From positions 1 to 16,170 of the forward strand of contig CAIYCP010000191.1 in the NCBI GenBank assembly GCA_903924715.1: a stretch of 16,170 nucleotides of DNA, in the 5' to 3' direction. Position 1 is the first letter of the stretch. Each line of letters opens with the position of its first letter. The notes under the pieces are model-generated. The model searched no databases. It was given only the letters and a program-made list of their open reading frames with translations, and was not told where the DNA came from. Both the position numbers and the translations under genes were made by a program. Positions 1 through 7,294 of this stretch are shown in pieces. This stretch comes from an uncultured beta proteobacterium (lineage in GTDB: Bacteria > Pseudomonadota > Gammaproteobacteria > Burkholderiales > Burkholderiaceae_B).

Positions 1-219
1 ACGCAGTTAGTGGCACAGGTTGCCTTGCAGGCCAATGATGTCTTTGTGTTTGGGTGTGAAACGGCCGGACTTTCGCCGCAGCAACGTACGTTATTTAATC
101 CGCAGCAGACTTTACGTCTACCGATGTTGCCTGCGCAGCGCAGCCTGAATCTTTCAAATGCGGTCGCGATTGTAGTGTTTGAGGCGTGGCGTCAACAAGG
201 CTATGTTGGGGGCCTGTAG
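1..219 (+). CDS. trmL: tRNA (cytidine(34)-2'-O)-methyltransferase TrmL, C-terminal part
   Basis: The first 72 codons in frame 1 are the end of a SPOUT-class methyltransferase; the start lies outside the window. The SPOUT signatures are visible: the loop FGCETAGL, related to the usual FGPExxGL, and the C-terminal RSLNLSNAVAIVVFEAWRQ, which forms part of the trefoil knot that binds S-adenosylmethionine. The family methylates the ribose of the wobble base (C34/cmnm5U34) of leucine tRNAs in the cytoplasm. The Pro-to-Cys and Arg-to-Ala changes in the first loop are mild departures from the E. coli protein. The gene converges on the Bug gene, 40 bp away. In E. coli trmL also lies at the end of the secB-gpsA-cysE cluster, so the neighbourhood supports the call. 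Confidence 0.9.
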   Translation, partial: TQLVAQVALQANDVFVFGCETAGLSPQQRTLFNPQQTLRLPMLPAQRSLNLSNAVAIVVFEAWRQQGYVGGL

Positions 220-259
220 CGTGCGATGCGCTTGCGCAAAGAATCTAGCCTAAGACGTT

Positions 260-1294
260 TTAGTTGAGGGATAGGTTTAAGCGTTTGATAACCTGATCCC
301 AGCGGGTTTTTTCGGTTTGCATTAGGGCGCGTAACGTTTGTGCATCAGACCCGATCACCGAAAAATACTGCGCAGAGAATTTTTCTTTGATGCTTGGTGT
401 CGTGAGGATTTCGGTTAAGGCCTGTTGTAGCGTAAGCAAAGTGGCGGCGTTTGTGCCCGCAGGCGCAAGCAGTGCATGCCAAGAGATGGCCTCGAAATTG
501 TCAAACCCTTGTGCGGCCAGCGGCACCACGCCCGGTAGGGCCGCAAAGGGCAATAGGCTCGTCACCCCAAGCACGGTGAGTTTTTTTTCTTTGACCTGCG
601 GCATGGCGATTGCAGGGACCATAAAGGCGACCTGAATGTCCCGCGCAAGCATGGCTGTGGTGATCTGCGGAAAGCTTGCATAGGGGACGTGCAGCACATC
701 GAGCCCTGCTTGCTGTTTAAAGAGTTCCATCGCCAAGTGCGAGGCACTGCCTGCCCCGACCGAGCCGTAGTTCAAGGCGCCCGGTTGAGCCTTTGCTTGC
801 TGCACAAAGGCCGCCGCGGTGGTTGCTTGAACATTTGCGTTTACGACGAGTACGTTTGGGCTGGTGGCCACCAGGGTGATTGGCGCCAGATCTGAAACCG
901 GATCGTAACCGAGCGTATTTTTGTAGAGTGCAGGTGCGGTGGTTAACGGGCCATTGATTGTATAAAGCAAGGTATAGCCATCATTAGGTGCGCGCGTGAC
1001 TAAGCGGGTTCCTAAATTACCCCCGGCACCTGGTTTATTTTCGACGATGATATTTTGTTTGAGTGTCTGGCTCAAGGGCTCAGCCACGATGCGGGCGAGT
1101 AGATCGGGCGAAGAACCCGCTGGAAACGGCACGATTAAATGAATGGGATGATCGCTGGGCCATGCTGCTGAGGCGTTAGGCGCGACTAAGACGCCAGTAA
1201 CCATAAAACAAAGTGTCACGGAGCGCACTAAGCTCGCGCAAAGTGCAGACCATAAATTTTTTAACGAGATGGGGGTGTGGCGAACGCAGCGCAT
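260..1294 (-). CDS. Bug-family (tripartite tricarboxylate transporter) periplasmic substrate-binding protein
   Basis: A 344-residue protein with a long basic N-region, a hydrophobic core around residues 22-38 and a likely signal peptidase site after residue 43 (ASA|AWP). The mature part opens with the Bug-family strand IHLIVPFPAG, followed by the KPGAGGNLGT loop near residue 90 that lines the ligand pocket. Family members bind small carboxylates or other organic acids in the periplasm; the ligand cannot be read from sequence. No TctA/TctB membrane subunits are nearby, so this is an orphan binding protein, which is common in Bordetella-like genomes. I chose the ATG at 1294; a TTG four codons upstream (1306) is possible. 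Neither has a good Shine-Dalgarno sequence. It lies 27 bp downstream of gpsA on the same strand and may be read from the same transcript. Confidence 0.9.
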   Translation of the reverse strand: MRCVRHTPISLKNLWSALCASLVRSVTLCFMVTGVLVAPNASAAWPSDHPIHLIVPFPAGSSPDLLARIVAEPLSQTLKQNIIVENKPGAGGNLGTRLVTRAPNDGYTLLYTINGPLTTAPALYKNTLGYDPVSDLAPITLVATSPNVLVVNANVQATTAAAFVQQAKAQPGALNYGSVGAGSASHLAMELFKQQAGLDVLHVPYASFPQITTAMLARDIQVAFMVPAIAMPQVKEKKLTVLGVTSLLPFAALPGVVPLAAQGFDNFEAISWHALLAPAGTNAATLLTLQQALTEILTTPSIKEKFSAQYFSVIGSDAQTLRALMQTEKTRWDQVIKRLNLSLN

Positions 1295-1321
1295 GAAGAT
1301 CGTCAAAACAAAAAAATGAAT

Positions 1322-2377
1322 TTATTCAGTGGTTGCTACGCGAGACAAAAGACGCGTCACGGCTTCTAGCGGCTTGACGCCTTCAAACAAAACGTTGCAG
1401 ACCGCTTCGGTAATGGGCATCTCGATACCCAGAGCTTGTGCGCGTTGTCGCACTGCTCTTGCGCAGCGTGCACCTTCCGCGGTGAGGCCTGAGGCGAGCA
1501 GCGTGTCGAGTGCTTGCCCTCTGCCAATGGCGAGCCCCACTTGCCGATTGCGCGAGAGGTCGCCGGTAGCTGTCAGGACGAGATCACCTAAGCCCGTGAG
1601 TCCGGCAAAGGTGGCAGCTTGTGCTCCAAGGGCCTCACCAAAGCGCGTCATTTCTGCGAGGCCGCGCGTGATCAGTGCTGCACGGGCATTCGCACCCATG
1701 CCCAAGCCGTCTCCGACCCCGCACGCGATGGCCATGATGTTTTTCAGCGCACCGCCGACCTCAACGCCCAGAACATCACTGCTGGTGTAGACGCGAATAT
1801 TGCCGCCATGTAGTGCGTCAATCGCCGCCTGACGTAAGGCCGGGGCTTGGCTTGCAATGGTGAGTGCGACTGGCAGTCCGCGCGCAACTTCGAGTGCAAA
1901 CGAAGGCCCCGACAACACCGCAGTTGGAAACTGATCCAAGGCTTTGAGCCCCGCGTGTGCGATTTCGCTAGGCAAGAGCGCGCTGTCGGCCTCAAGCCCT
2001 TTGCAGGTGTAGATGATTCCGGCAAGATGCGGTTTTTTTTCGGTAAGTTGCGCGGCGACTTGCTCGCATAAAGCCCGCAGACCCGCAAGCGGCACACCCA
2101 GAATCAGTAAACCTGGCGCGACACCTTGTTGCGCATGTTCAAGCGCCTGTAGCAAACTTGCGGTGCAGGTGAGCGCGTCTGGCAGTTGGATGCCTGGAAG
2201 ATAGCGCGGGCTTGCGTGTTGCGTGTTGATCGTGTGCACAAGTTTGGCATCGCGCGCCCAAAGCAAAGTGGGCGCGTGCGCATGAGCTGCGCATGCGAGG
2301 GCCGTCCCCCAGGCGCCGGCGCCTAAAACCGATACATGCTGTTTCAAGGGCGACACCGTAGGCGCGGATGACAGCAT
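1322..2377 (-). CDS. gpsA: Glycerol-3-phosphate dehydrogenase [NAD(P)+]
   Basis: Cytoplasmic enzyme that reduces dihydroxyacetone phosphate to sn-glycerol-3-phosphate, the backbone for phospholipids. The N-terminal Rossmann fold is clear from VSVLGAGAWGTALA at about residues 15-28. The substrate/catalytic region follows with SGPSFALEVARG and then GGALKNIMAIACGVGDG, which carries the conserved catalytic lysine, and the helix RAALITRGLAEM. Length (351 residues) is slightly above the E. coli enzyme. I prefer the ATG at 2377. A TTG at 2389 would add four residues and begin 2 bp past the secB stop, but has no ribosome-binding site. The position behind secB matches E. coli. An A8 tract lies in the coding strand at 2033-2040 (Glu-Lys-Lys codons). 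Confidence 0.97.
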   Translation of the reverse strand: MLSSAPTVSPLKQHVSVLGAGAWGTALACAAHAHAPTLLWARDAKLVHTINTQHASPRYLPGIQLPDALTCTASLLQALEHAQQGVAPGLLILGVPLAGLRALCEQVAAQLTEKKPHLAGIIYTCKGLEADSALLPSEIAHAGLKALDQFPTAVLSGPSFALEVARGLPVALTIASQAPALRQAAIDALHGGNIRVYTSSDVLGVEVGGALKNIMAIACGVGDGLGMGANARAALITRGLAEMTRFGEALGAQAATFAGLTGLGDLVLTATGDLSRNRQVGLAIGRGQALDTLLASGLTAEGARCARAVRQRAQALGIEMPITEAVCNVLFEGVKPLEAVTRLLSRVATTE

Positions 2378-2390
2378 GTGGAGGCTCAAA

Positions 2391-2924
2391 TTATTGACGC
2401 GTCACGCCGGGCGGTAGGATGAGGCCCGAGTCGCGGCCACCCGCAGCCGGAGTCGAAGCTTCTTGAGCGGCCTGCGCCATGCGCTGTTCAAACAGTGCCT
2501 GAAAATTGACTTCGGCCAAATGCAGGGGTGGCAGTGAAGTGCGCGTAATGGCATCTGCAATATTTGCACGCAGATAGGGATACAACATCGTTGGGCACAC
2601 GATGCCCATTAAGGGATCAAGTTGCTCGGCAGGCACGTTGGAGATTTCAAAAATACCACCCTGCGTGGCTTCAACCAGATACAACACCTTTTCGCCAATC
2701 CGAGTCGTCACGGTGACTGTGATGGTGGATTCATAGACGGTATCCGCGAGCGCTTGCCCACCGACGTTGATGGCGACCTCAACCTTCGGGCCTTCTTGCT
2801 CAAGAAAAATATTGGGTGCGTTGGGCATCTCAAGCGACAAATCTTTGAGGTAGACCCGTTGCATGTTGAAGACGGGTGCATTTGGATTTTGGGCTTGATC
2901 AGCTTGGGCGTTTTGGTCAGACAT
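2391..2924 (-). CDS. secB: Protein-export chaperone SecB
   Basis: Tetrameric cytoplasmic chaperone that holds precursor proteins unfolded and hands them to SecA for Sec-dependent export. The core beta-sheet region starts at FNMQRVYLKDLSLEMPNAP (about residue 19), with the typical GGIFEI, VCPTMLYPYLRANIAD and LPPLHLAEVNFQALF segments further on. The 177 residues exceed E. coli SecB (155) because of a Gln/Asn/Ala-rich N-terminus and a flexible tail after the last helix, as in other betaproteobacteria. The ATG at 2924 has only a weak purine stretch upstream. It follows grxC after 48 bp and precedes gpsA after 13 bp, the same order as the E. coli secB operon. Confidence 0.98.
   Translation of the reverse strand: MSDQNAQADQAQNPNAPVFNMQRVYLKDLSLEMPNAPNIFLEQEGPKVEVAINVGGQALADTVYESTITVTVTTRIGEKVLYLVEATQGGIFEISNVPAEQLDPLMGIVCPTMLYPYLRANIADAITRTSLPPLHLAEVNFQALFEQRMAQAAQEASTPAAGGRDSGLILPPGVTRQ
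2395..2404. repeat. Perfect 10-bp palindrome TGACGCGTCA, copy at the secB end
   Basis: Second identical copy, lying in the last secB codons (Val-Thr-Arg-Gln) just before the gpsA start. A related GACGCGTCAC occurs at 1351-1360 in the end of gpsA, also coding Val-Thr-Arg, so codon use may explain the gene-internal copies. Confidence 0.4.
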
Positions 2925-2972
2925 AAATGTTTCTCGGTAAGAGGGTGATAGGTGCCACGAAAGGCGTTTAGA

Positions 2973-3230
2973 TCAACTGTTGAGTAGAGGTAAGAGCTTG
3001 CCTTCTCGGTCAAGCGCAGACAAGTCATCAAAGCCGCCAACGTGAGTGTCGCCGATATAAATTTGCGGGACGGTACGTCGGCCGGTACGTTCCATCATCA
3101 GGGCGCGCTGCTCGGTATCGACATCGATCCGAATTTTTTCGATTTCAGTGACGCCACGTTGCGTCAAGAGCATTTCGGCACGTGAGCAATATGGGCAGTA
3201 GCCGGTGGTGTACATCACAACTTTAGACAT
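2973..3230 (-). CDS. grxC: Glutaredoxin 3
   Basis: An 85-residue monothiol/dithiol oxidoreductase that uses glutathione to reduce protein disulfides and mixed disulfides in the cytoplasm. The redox site is C12-P-Y-C15, preceded by YTTGY. The cis-proline loop TVPQIYIG (53-60) and the glutathione-contacting GGFDDL (65-70) are intact, and the length is the normal one for the family. A good GGAG ribosome-binding site lies about 8 bases before the ATG, inside the end of the upstream rhodanese gene, whose stop is 2 bp away. The tight spacing and the next gene, secB, point to one transcript. Confidence 0.97.
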   Translation of the reverse strand: MSKVVMYTTGYCPYCSRAEMLLTQRGVTEIEKIRIDVDTEQRALMMERTGRRTVPQIYIGDTHVGGFDDLSALDREGKLLPLLNS

Positions 3231-3232
3231 GG

Positions 3233-3655
3233 TTAAGCTCCGGTTTTATTGGCGGTAACGGGTAGTCCGGCGGTCATCCAAGCTTTCAAACCCCCTTCGA
3301 GGGTGACCACTTCGGTAAAGCCTTGCGCGCGCAAACGCGTTGCCGCACCGATGGCGGTACGTCCCAAATCGCAGATGACGATTATGGGTTTATTTTTTGG
3401 CAAACTCGCGGCTTTTTTGTCTATGTCGCTGATCGGCAGGCTACGGGCTTGAGGCACATGGCCCGCGTTATAGGCTTCGGCTGGGCGTACATCGACTAGC
3501 ACTGCGTGCTGGTGGTTCATCATTTGCACGGCCTGCGTGCTTGATATGGCGGCGCCTGCGCGACTACGCAGAATCATGGGCCACGAGAGTGCGAGGCCCG
3601 AGCCAAGGGCCACGGCGAGCAAAAGAAGGTTGTTTTGACTGAAGAAAAAATCCAC
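3233..3655 (-). CDS. Membrane-anchored rhodanese-like sulfurtransferase (YibN-like)
   Basis: A 140-residue protein with one N-terminal membrane segment (about residues 8-29, rich in Leu/Ala) followed by a single rhodanese domain. Visible domain marks are VDVRPAEAYNAGHVPQA (54-70), the active-site loop C95-D-L-G-R-T and the closing GGLKAW (121-126). The presence of Cys95 suggests an active sulfur-carrying or redox role, with the domain probably facing the cytoplasm; the in vivo substrate is not known to me. The start is a GTG; no better start gives a complete membrane segment. It is the first gene of the operon with grxC, secB and gpsA and occupies the position of yibN in E. coli. Confidence 0.9.
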   Translation of the reverse strand: MDFFFSQNNLLLLAVALGSGLALSWPMILRSRAGAAISSTQAVQMMNHQHAVLVDVRPAEAYNAGHVPQARSLPISDIDKKAASLPKNKPIIVICDLGRTAIGAATRLRAQGFTEVVTLEGGLKAWMTAGLPVTANKTGA

Positions 3656-3765
3656 GGTGTGTCCAAATGAGTACGGTTAACCCCTAATTTAATGGGGCGG
3701 GTGAGCGTGACGCGTCAGACAATTATAAAATGGTGTCCTCCTTCACACTTTAACCTGTGTCAGCC
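3656..3765. promoter_or_regulatory. Divergent promoter region between the YibN-like operon and the gpmA operon
   Basis: This 110-bp gap must drive both operons. On the minus strand a perfect TATAAT lies at 3727-3722, without a convincing -35 element at 16-18 bases. On the plus strand TATAAA lies at 3724-3729 with a weak GTGAGC (3701-3706, 17-bp spacer). The two candidate -10 elements overlap. Other symmetric elements in the gap are TGACGCGTCA (3708-3717), CCCC/GGGG arms around nine AT-only bases (3681-3697) and GGTTAACC (3675-3682). Confidence 0.45.
3708..3717. repeat. Perfect 10-bp palindrome TGACGCGTCA, copy in the divergent promoter
   Basis: Fully symmetric sequence five to nine bases from the overlapping -10 elements, a suitable place for an operator. 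The identical palindrome occurs at 2395-2404. No known regulator is assigned. Confidence 0.5.
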
Positions 3766-4518
3766 ATGTATAAATTAGTCTTAATGCGTCACGGCGAAAG
3801 CCAATGGAACCTTGAAAACCGGTTTACCGGCTGGACTGACGTTGATTTAACCGCAGCCGGGCGCGAGCAGGCACGAAAGGCGGGCGAATTACTGAAAGAA
3901 AAGGGTTATGGCTTTGATTTAGCCTATACCTCGGTGCTCACCCGCGCGATACGCACGCTCTGGCTCGCCCTTGATGCCATGGGTACGATGTATGTACCGG
4001 TGCACAACAGCTGGCGTCTCAATGAACGGCACTACGGTGATCTTCAAGGTTTGAATAAGGCCGAGATGGCCGCACAATATGGCGACGAGCAGGTGCTGAT
4101 TTGGCGCCGGGCCTATGCGATTGCCCCCAATCCGATCGCTTTAGATGATCAACGCCACCCACGGTTCGATCCGCGCTATGGCAAGCTCACCCCAGAACAA
4201 CTGCCTGCGACTGAGTGCTTGAAAGACACAGTGGCACGCGTTTTGCCATTTTGGAGCGAGAGTATTGCCCCATCCATTCGCGCTGGGCGAAGGGTATTGG
4301 TGGCCGCCCATGGCAATAGTTTGCGTGCGCTGATCAAGCATCTTGACGGTGTGTCTGATGATGAGATCGTGCATTTGAATATTCCAACGGGTCAGCCGCT
4401 GGTATACGAGCTCGACAAAGACTTAAAGCCAATAAGTCATTACTACCTTGGGGATCCGGCCGAAATCGAGGCGGCGATGGCGGCGGTCGCGGCGCAAGGC
4501 AAGGCCAAAAAGGATTAA
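3766..4518 (+). CDS. gpmA: 2,3-bisphosphoglycerate-dependent phosphoglycerate mutase
   Basis: Glycolytic and gluconeogenic enzyme that interconverts 3- and 2-phosphoglycerate through a phosphohistidine. The catalytic motif is LMRHGES with phospho-acceptor His9. Partner residues are Arg60, Glu87 in LNERHYG, and His182 in AAHGNSLRAL. The 250 residues match the dimeric or tetrameric dPGM family. I chose the ATG at 3766 (MYKLVLMRHGE), the usual beginning of the family; a GTG three codons upstream (3757) is open but has no support. No clear Shine-Dalgarno sequence is present. It heads a plus-strand operon with the envC-like gene 4 bp downstream. E. coli has the unrelated cofactor-independent gpmM at this location. 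Confidence 0.97.
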   Translation: MYKLVLMRHGESQWNLENRFTGWTDVDLTAAGREQARKAGELLKEKGYGFDLAYTSVLTRAIRTLWLALDAMGTMYVPVHNSWRLNERHYGDLQGLNKAEMAAQYGDEQVLIWRRAYAIAPNPIALDDQRHPRFDPRYGKLTPEQLPATECLKDTVARVLPFWSESIAPSIRAGRRVLVAAHGNSLRALIKHLDGVSDDEIVHLNIPTGQPLVYELDKDLKPISHYYLGDPAEIEAAMAAVAAQGKAKKD

Positions 4519-4522
4519 TTTC

Positions 4523-5830
4523 ATGCGCCTGCGCGCTTGGTGGCTGTGTGCGGCTCTTAGCGGCCTGCTGGTGTGCGGCAGCGCGCCTGCCGCCACCGAA
4601 GAGCTTGCCGGCAGGCAAATGCAGGTCGAGCGCGAACGCTCCGAATTACGGGCTCGGATCCAGCTCTTGCAAAAAGAGCTGGATGAACGCGAGGCGAAGC
4701 GCCAAGAAGCGGCTGATGCGCTGCAGGTTTCTGAAACCGCAATTTCAGTCAGTACGCGGCGCCTCGCAGAGCTTGGGACCCAGTTGCGACAGGCGCAATC
4801 TGATCTAGAAGATCTCCAAAGTCAGTTAAAACGCCAGCAGACCCTGCTCACAACTCGGCGTGACGAACTCTCTGACCAGTTGCGCAAACAGTATTCAAGT
4901 GGGCTGTCACCCTGGGCTGCACTTTTGTCGGGCGATGATCCGCAGCAGTTGGGCCGTAATCTGACTTACCTCGACTATGTTTCGCGCGCCCGTTCGGCCA
5001 AGGTGGCTGAGCTTAAAAAAGAAATTGAACGGCTGGCAGAGCTCGAGGCGAAGACCGAACTGCGTAGGCAAGATGTCGTGCGCTTGGTACAAGAAACCAC
5101 CGAACAAAAAGAGCTTTTAGAGGCGCAAAAGAAAGAGCGCGCAACGGTACTCGCGCGTATTGAAGGCCAACTGCAGGCTCAGCGTGTTGAGGCTGCCACC
5201 TTGGGCCGAGATGACAAACGCTTGTCAGGCTTGATTGATGATCTGAATGGCCAGCTGCAGGCCGCAAAAGAGGCCGCAGAAAGCGCTCGAAAAGCCGAAT
5301 TCGCGCGCCAGGCTGAACAGGCCCGTCAAGAGCAAGCGCGACGCCAGGCACGAGAGGCGCAAGAGGCACAAGAACGGCAACAGGCCCAAGCCGCAGCACA
5401 GGCACGTGCTTCAGAAAACACCACAACGCAGGGTCCGGTCGGCGAAGGTCTAAAGCCGGGTTTGCGGTGGCCCGTCAAAGGGGCGGTGATGGCCCGGTTT
5501 GGCACCGATCGCCCTGAGGGCGGTGTGTGGCGAGGCATTTTGCTACGCGCCAATGAGGGGGCAGCAGTGCAGGCGGTTGGTTCTGGAACGGTGGTCTACG
5601 CGAATTGGTTACGGGGTTTCGGCAACCTGGTCATTATTGACCATGGACAGCAATTTTTCAGTGTTTATGCTTACAACCAAAGTTTGCTTAAGCAGATCGG
5701 CGACGAGGTGAAAACCGGAGATACCGTTGCCTTGGTTGGAAGTACCGGTGGGCAGCTGGATTCGGCCCTATACTTCGAGATACGGCATCGTGGGGCTGCG
5801 GTCGATCCAGTCCAATTTTTGGCGCGGTAG
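4523..5830 (+). CDS. envC: EnvC-like murein hydrolase activator (degenerate LytM/M23 domain)
   Basis: A 435-residue periplasmic protein. The signal peptide spans residues 1-23 (cleavage near APA|ATE). A long coiled coil covers about 30-280, followed by a Gln/Ala/Arg-rich linker and a LytM domain from about 314 to the end. The zinc sites of active M23 peptidases are missing: the HxGxD position reads WRGILL (336-341), the metal His of the central strand is lost in YAYNQ (382-386), and the usual HxH reads LYFEIR (416-421). E. coli EnvC has the same losses and works by activating the amidases AmiA/AmiB at the septum under FtsEX control; I infer the same role. The ATG at 4523 has an AAGGA site 8 bases upstream overlapping the gpmA end; an in-frame extension into gpmA is open but unlikely. 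Confidence 0.93.
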   Translation: MRLRAWWLCAALSGLLVCGSAPAATEELAGRQMQVERERSELRARIQLLQKELDEREAKRQEAADALQVSETAISVSTRRLAELGTQLRQAQSDLEDLQSQLKRQQTLLTTRRDELSDQLRKQYSSGLSPWAALLSGDDPQQLGRNLTYLDYVSRARSAKVAELKKEIERLAELEAKTELRRQDVVRLVQETTEQKELLEAQKKERATVLARIEGQLQAQRVEAATLGRDDKRLSGLIDDLNGQLQAAKEAAESARKAEFARQAEQARQEQARRQAREAQEAQERQQAQAAAQARASENTTTQGPVGEGLKPGLRWPVKGAVMARFGTDRPEGGVWRGILLRANEGAAVQAVGSGTVVYANWLRGFGNLVIIDHGQQFFSVYAYNQSLLKQIGDEVKTGDTVALVGSTGGQLDSALYFEIRHRGAAVDPVQFLAR

Positions 5831-5887
5831 TACACGCGACGCAGTCGCAAGCTTGTCGCTTCAATCGCTTTTAACTCAGGAACGTGC

Positions 5888-7294
5888 ATGGGCACTCGCA
5901 AAATACGTGGTTTTGGTTTGGTATCTGTCGGCATTGTGGCCGGTATCTTGCTCAGCATGGGGATCACTGCCTTGGCGCAGCGCGGTTCGCCTTTGCCGCT
6001 CGATGAGCTCCGACAGTTCTCGAATGTTTTGTCTGCCATTAAAAATAATTACGTCGAACCCGTTGCCGATAAAAAACTGATTGATGGTGCCATCTCCGGC
6101 ATGCTGTCCGATCTTGACCCGCATTCGGCTTACCTGGATGCCGATGCGTTTAAAGAAATGCAGACAGCAACGCAGGGAGAGTTCGGCGGTCTAGGTATTG
6201 AGGTGGGTACCGAGGAGGGCATGATCAAAGTGATCTCCCCAATCGAAGATACACCCGCTGCGCGCGCAGGCATTCGTACAGGCGATTTGATTTCAAAGAT
6301 CAATGACACCTCAACCAAGGGGTTGACACTGACCGACGCGGTCAAGATGATGCGCGGCCCGGTCAAAACACCGATCTCGTTGACGATTATTCGTCAAGGC
6401 CAGGCACAACCGCTGGTCATTAATATTATTCGCGACACGATTCGTGTTCGCAGTGTGCGCAGCAAGCTACTCGATAACAACATCGGCTACGTACGTATTG
6501 CGCAGTTTCAAGAAAAAACGGGTTCCGATCTTGTCCGCCATCTGAAAGATCTCAGCGCGAAAGGCGCACCCCGGGCGCTGATCCTTGATCTACGCAACGA
6601 CCCAGGTGGTTTGCTCAATAGCGCGATCGGTGTGTCAGCGGCTTTCTTAGAGCCAAATGTACTGGTGGTCTCAACGGATGGCCGTGCGCCTGATGCCAAG
6701 CATAAGTACCTTGCGACTGCCTCAGACTATGCGCGTGGCGAATCTGATTACTTGTCGGGTCTGCCGGCATGGGTAAAAACGGTGCCGATGGTGGTTTTGG
6801 TGAACGTGGGCTCTGCTTCTGCCTCAGAAATCGTGGCTGGTGCGTTGCAGGATCACAATCGCGCAACCATCATGGGGAACCGCACATTTGGCAAAGGGTC
6901 GGTGCAGGTTATTTTGCCAATCTCTGAAAATACGGCAATCAAGCTGACGACCTCTCGCTACTACACCCCGAAAGGTCGTTCAATACAAGCGACGGGGATC
7001 ATGCCCGATGAGGTCGTTGCTGACACAGCAGAAGGTGATTTGTTTAGAGTGCCGCGTGAAGCTGACTTGCAACGCCACCTCAGCAATCGTCAAACGGACG
7101 CAGAAGTGAAAGGCACCGTGAACGAACCGCCGTTGGCCGACACGACCAAAATGTTTACCTTCGGTGCTGCCGACGATTTTCAGTTGCAACAAGCTATTAA
7201 TTTCTTGGATGGAAAGCCTGTTCAAAAAGCGGTGGCGCGTCCAAAAACAGCGAGCGCAACTGAAACGAGCGGGAGCGGTACGACGAGCAAATGA
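5888..7294 (+). CDS. ctpA: C-terminal processing peptidase, S41 family, with PDZ domain
   Basis: A 468-residue periplasmic serine protease with an N-terminal signal/anchor at about 8-30. A PDZ domain covers about 95-175 (GGLGIEVGTEEGMIKVISP then AGIRTGDLISKIND), and the S41 catalytic domain follows. The Ser/Lys dyad is Ser311 in GSASASEIVAGALQD and Lys336 in RTFGKGSVQ, 25 residues apart as in E. coli Prc. CtpA of Pseudomonas aeruginosa, which also lies behind envC, degrades peptidoglycan hydrolases with a partner lipoprotein, and a similar role is inferred here. An AGGAA site lies 5 bases before the ATG. The Ser/Thr/Gly-rich C-terminus is probably disordered. The stop overlaps the next start by 4 bp (ATGA). 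Confidence 0.96.
   Translation: MGTRKIRGFGLVSVGIVAGILLSMGITALAQRGSPLPLDELRQFSNVLSAIKNNYVEPVADKKLIDGAISGMLSDLDPHSAYLDADAFKEMQTATQGEFGGLGIEVGTEEGMIKVISPIEDTPAARAGIRTGDLISKINDTSTKGLTLTDAVKMMRGPVKTPISLTIIRQGQAQPLVINIIRDTIRVRSVRSKLLDNNIGYVRIAQFQEKTGSDLVRHLKDLSAKGAPRALILDLRNDPGGLLNSAIGVSAAFLEPNVLVVSTDGRAPDAKHKYLATASDYARGESDYLSGLPAWVKTVPMVVLVNVGSASASEIVAGALQDHNRATIMGNRTFGKGSVQVILPISENTAIKLTTSRYYTPKGRSIQATGIMPDEVVADTAEGDLFRVPREADLQRHLSNRQTDAEVKGTVNEPPLADTTKMFTFGAADDFQLQQAINFLDGKPVQKAVARPKTASATETSGSGTTSK

Noticed and set aside
227..238. TGCGC/GCGCA repeat between trmL and the Bug gene
   Set aside because: A 2-base loop and no T-tract on either strand; not a usable terminator hairpin.
1310..1328. TGAAT/ATTCA inverted repeat followed by seven T (minus strand) after gpsA
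   Set aside because: The stem is only 5 bp, AT-rich with a 2-base loop, too weak for a convincing terminator.
1329..1790. A 153-codon open frame antisense to gpsA, and similar long antisense frames in other genes
   Set aside because: These overlap strongly conserved genes and their translations are low-complexity Arg/Pro/Ser/Ala sequences typical of shadow frames.
4448..4522. Longer envC frame reaching back into gpmA
   Set aside because: The ATG at 4523 has a good ribosome-binding site and starts a proper signal peptide; the extension would bury it.
5836..5848. GCGAC/GTCGC repeat in the envC-ctpA gap
   Set aside because: Five-base stem with a 3-base loop and no T-tract; no regulatory meaning supported.
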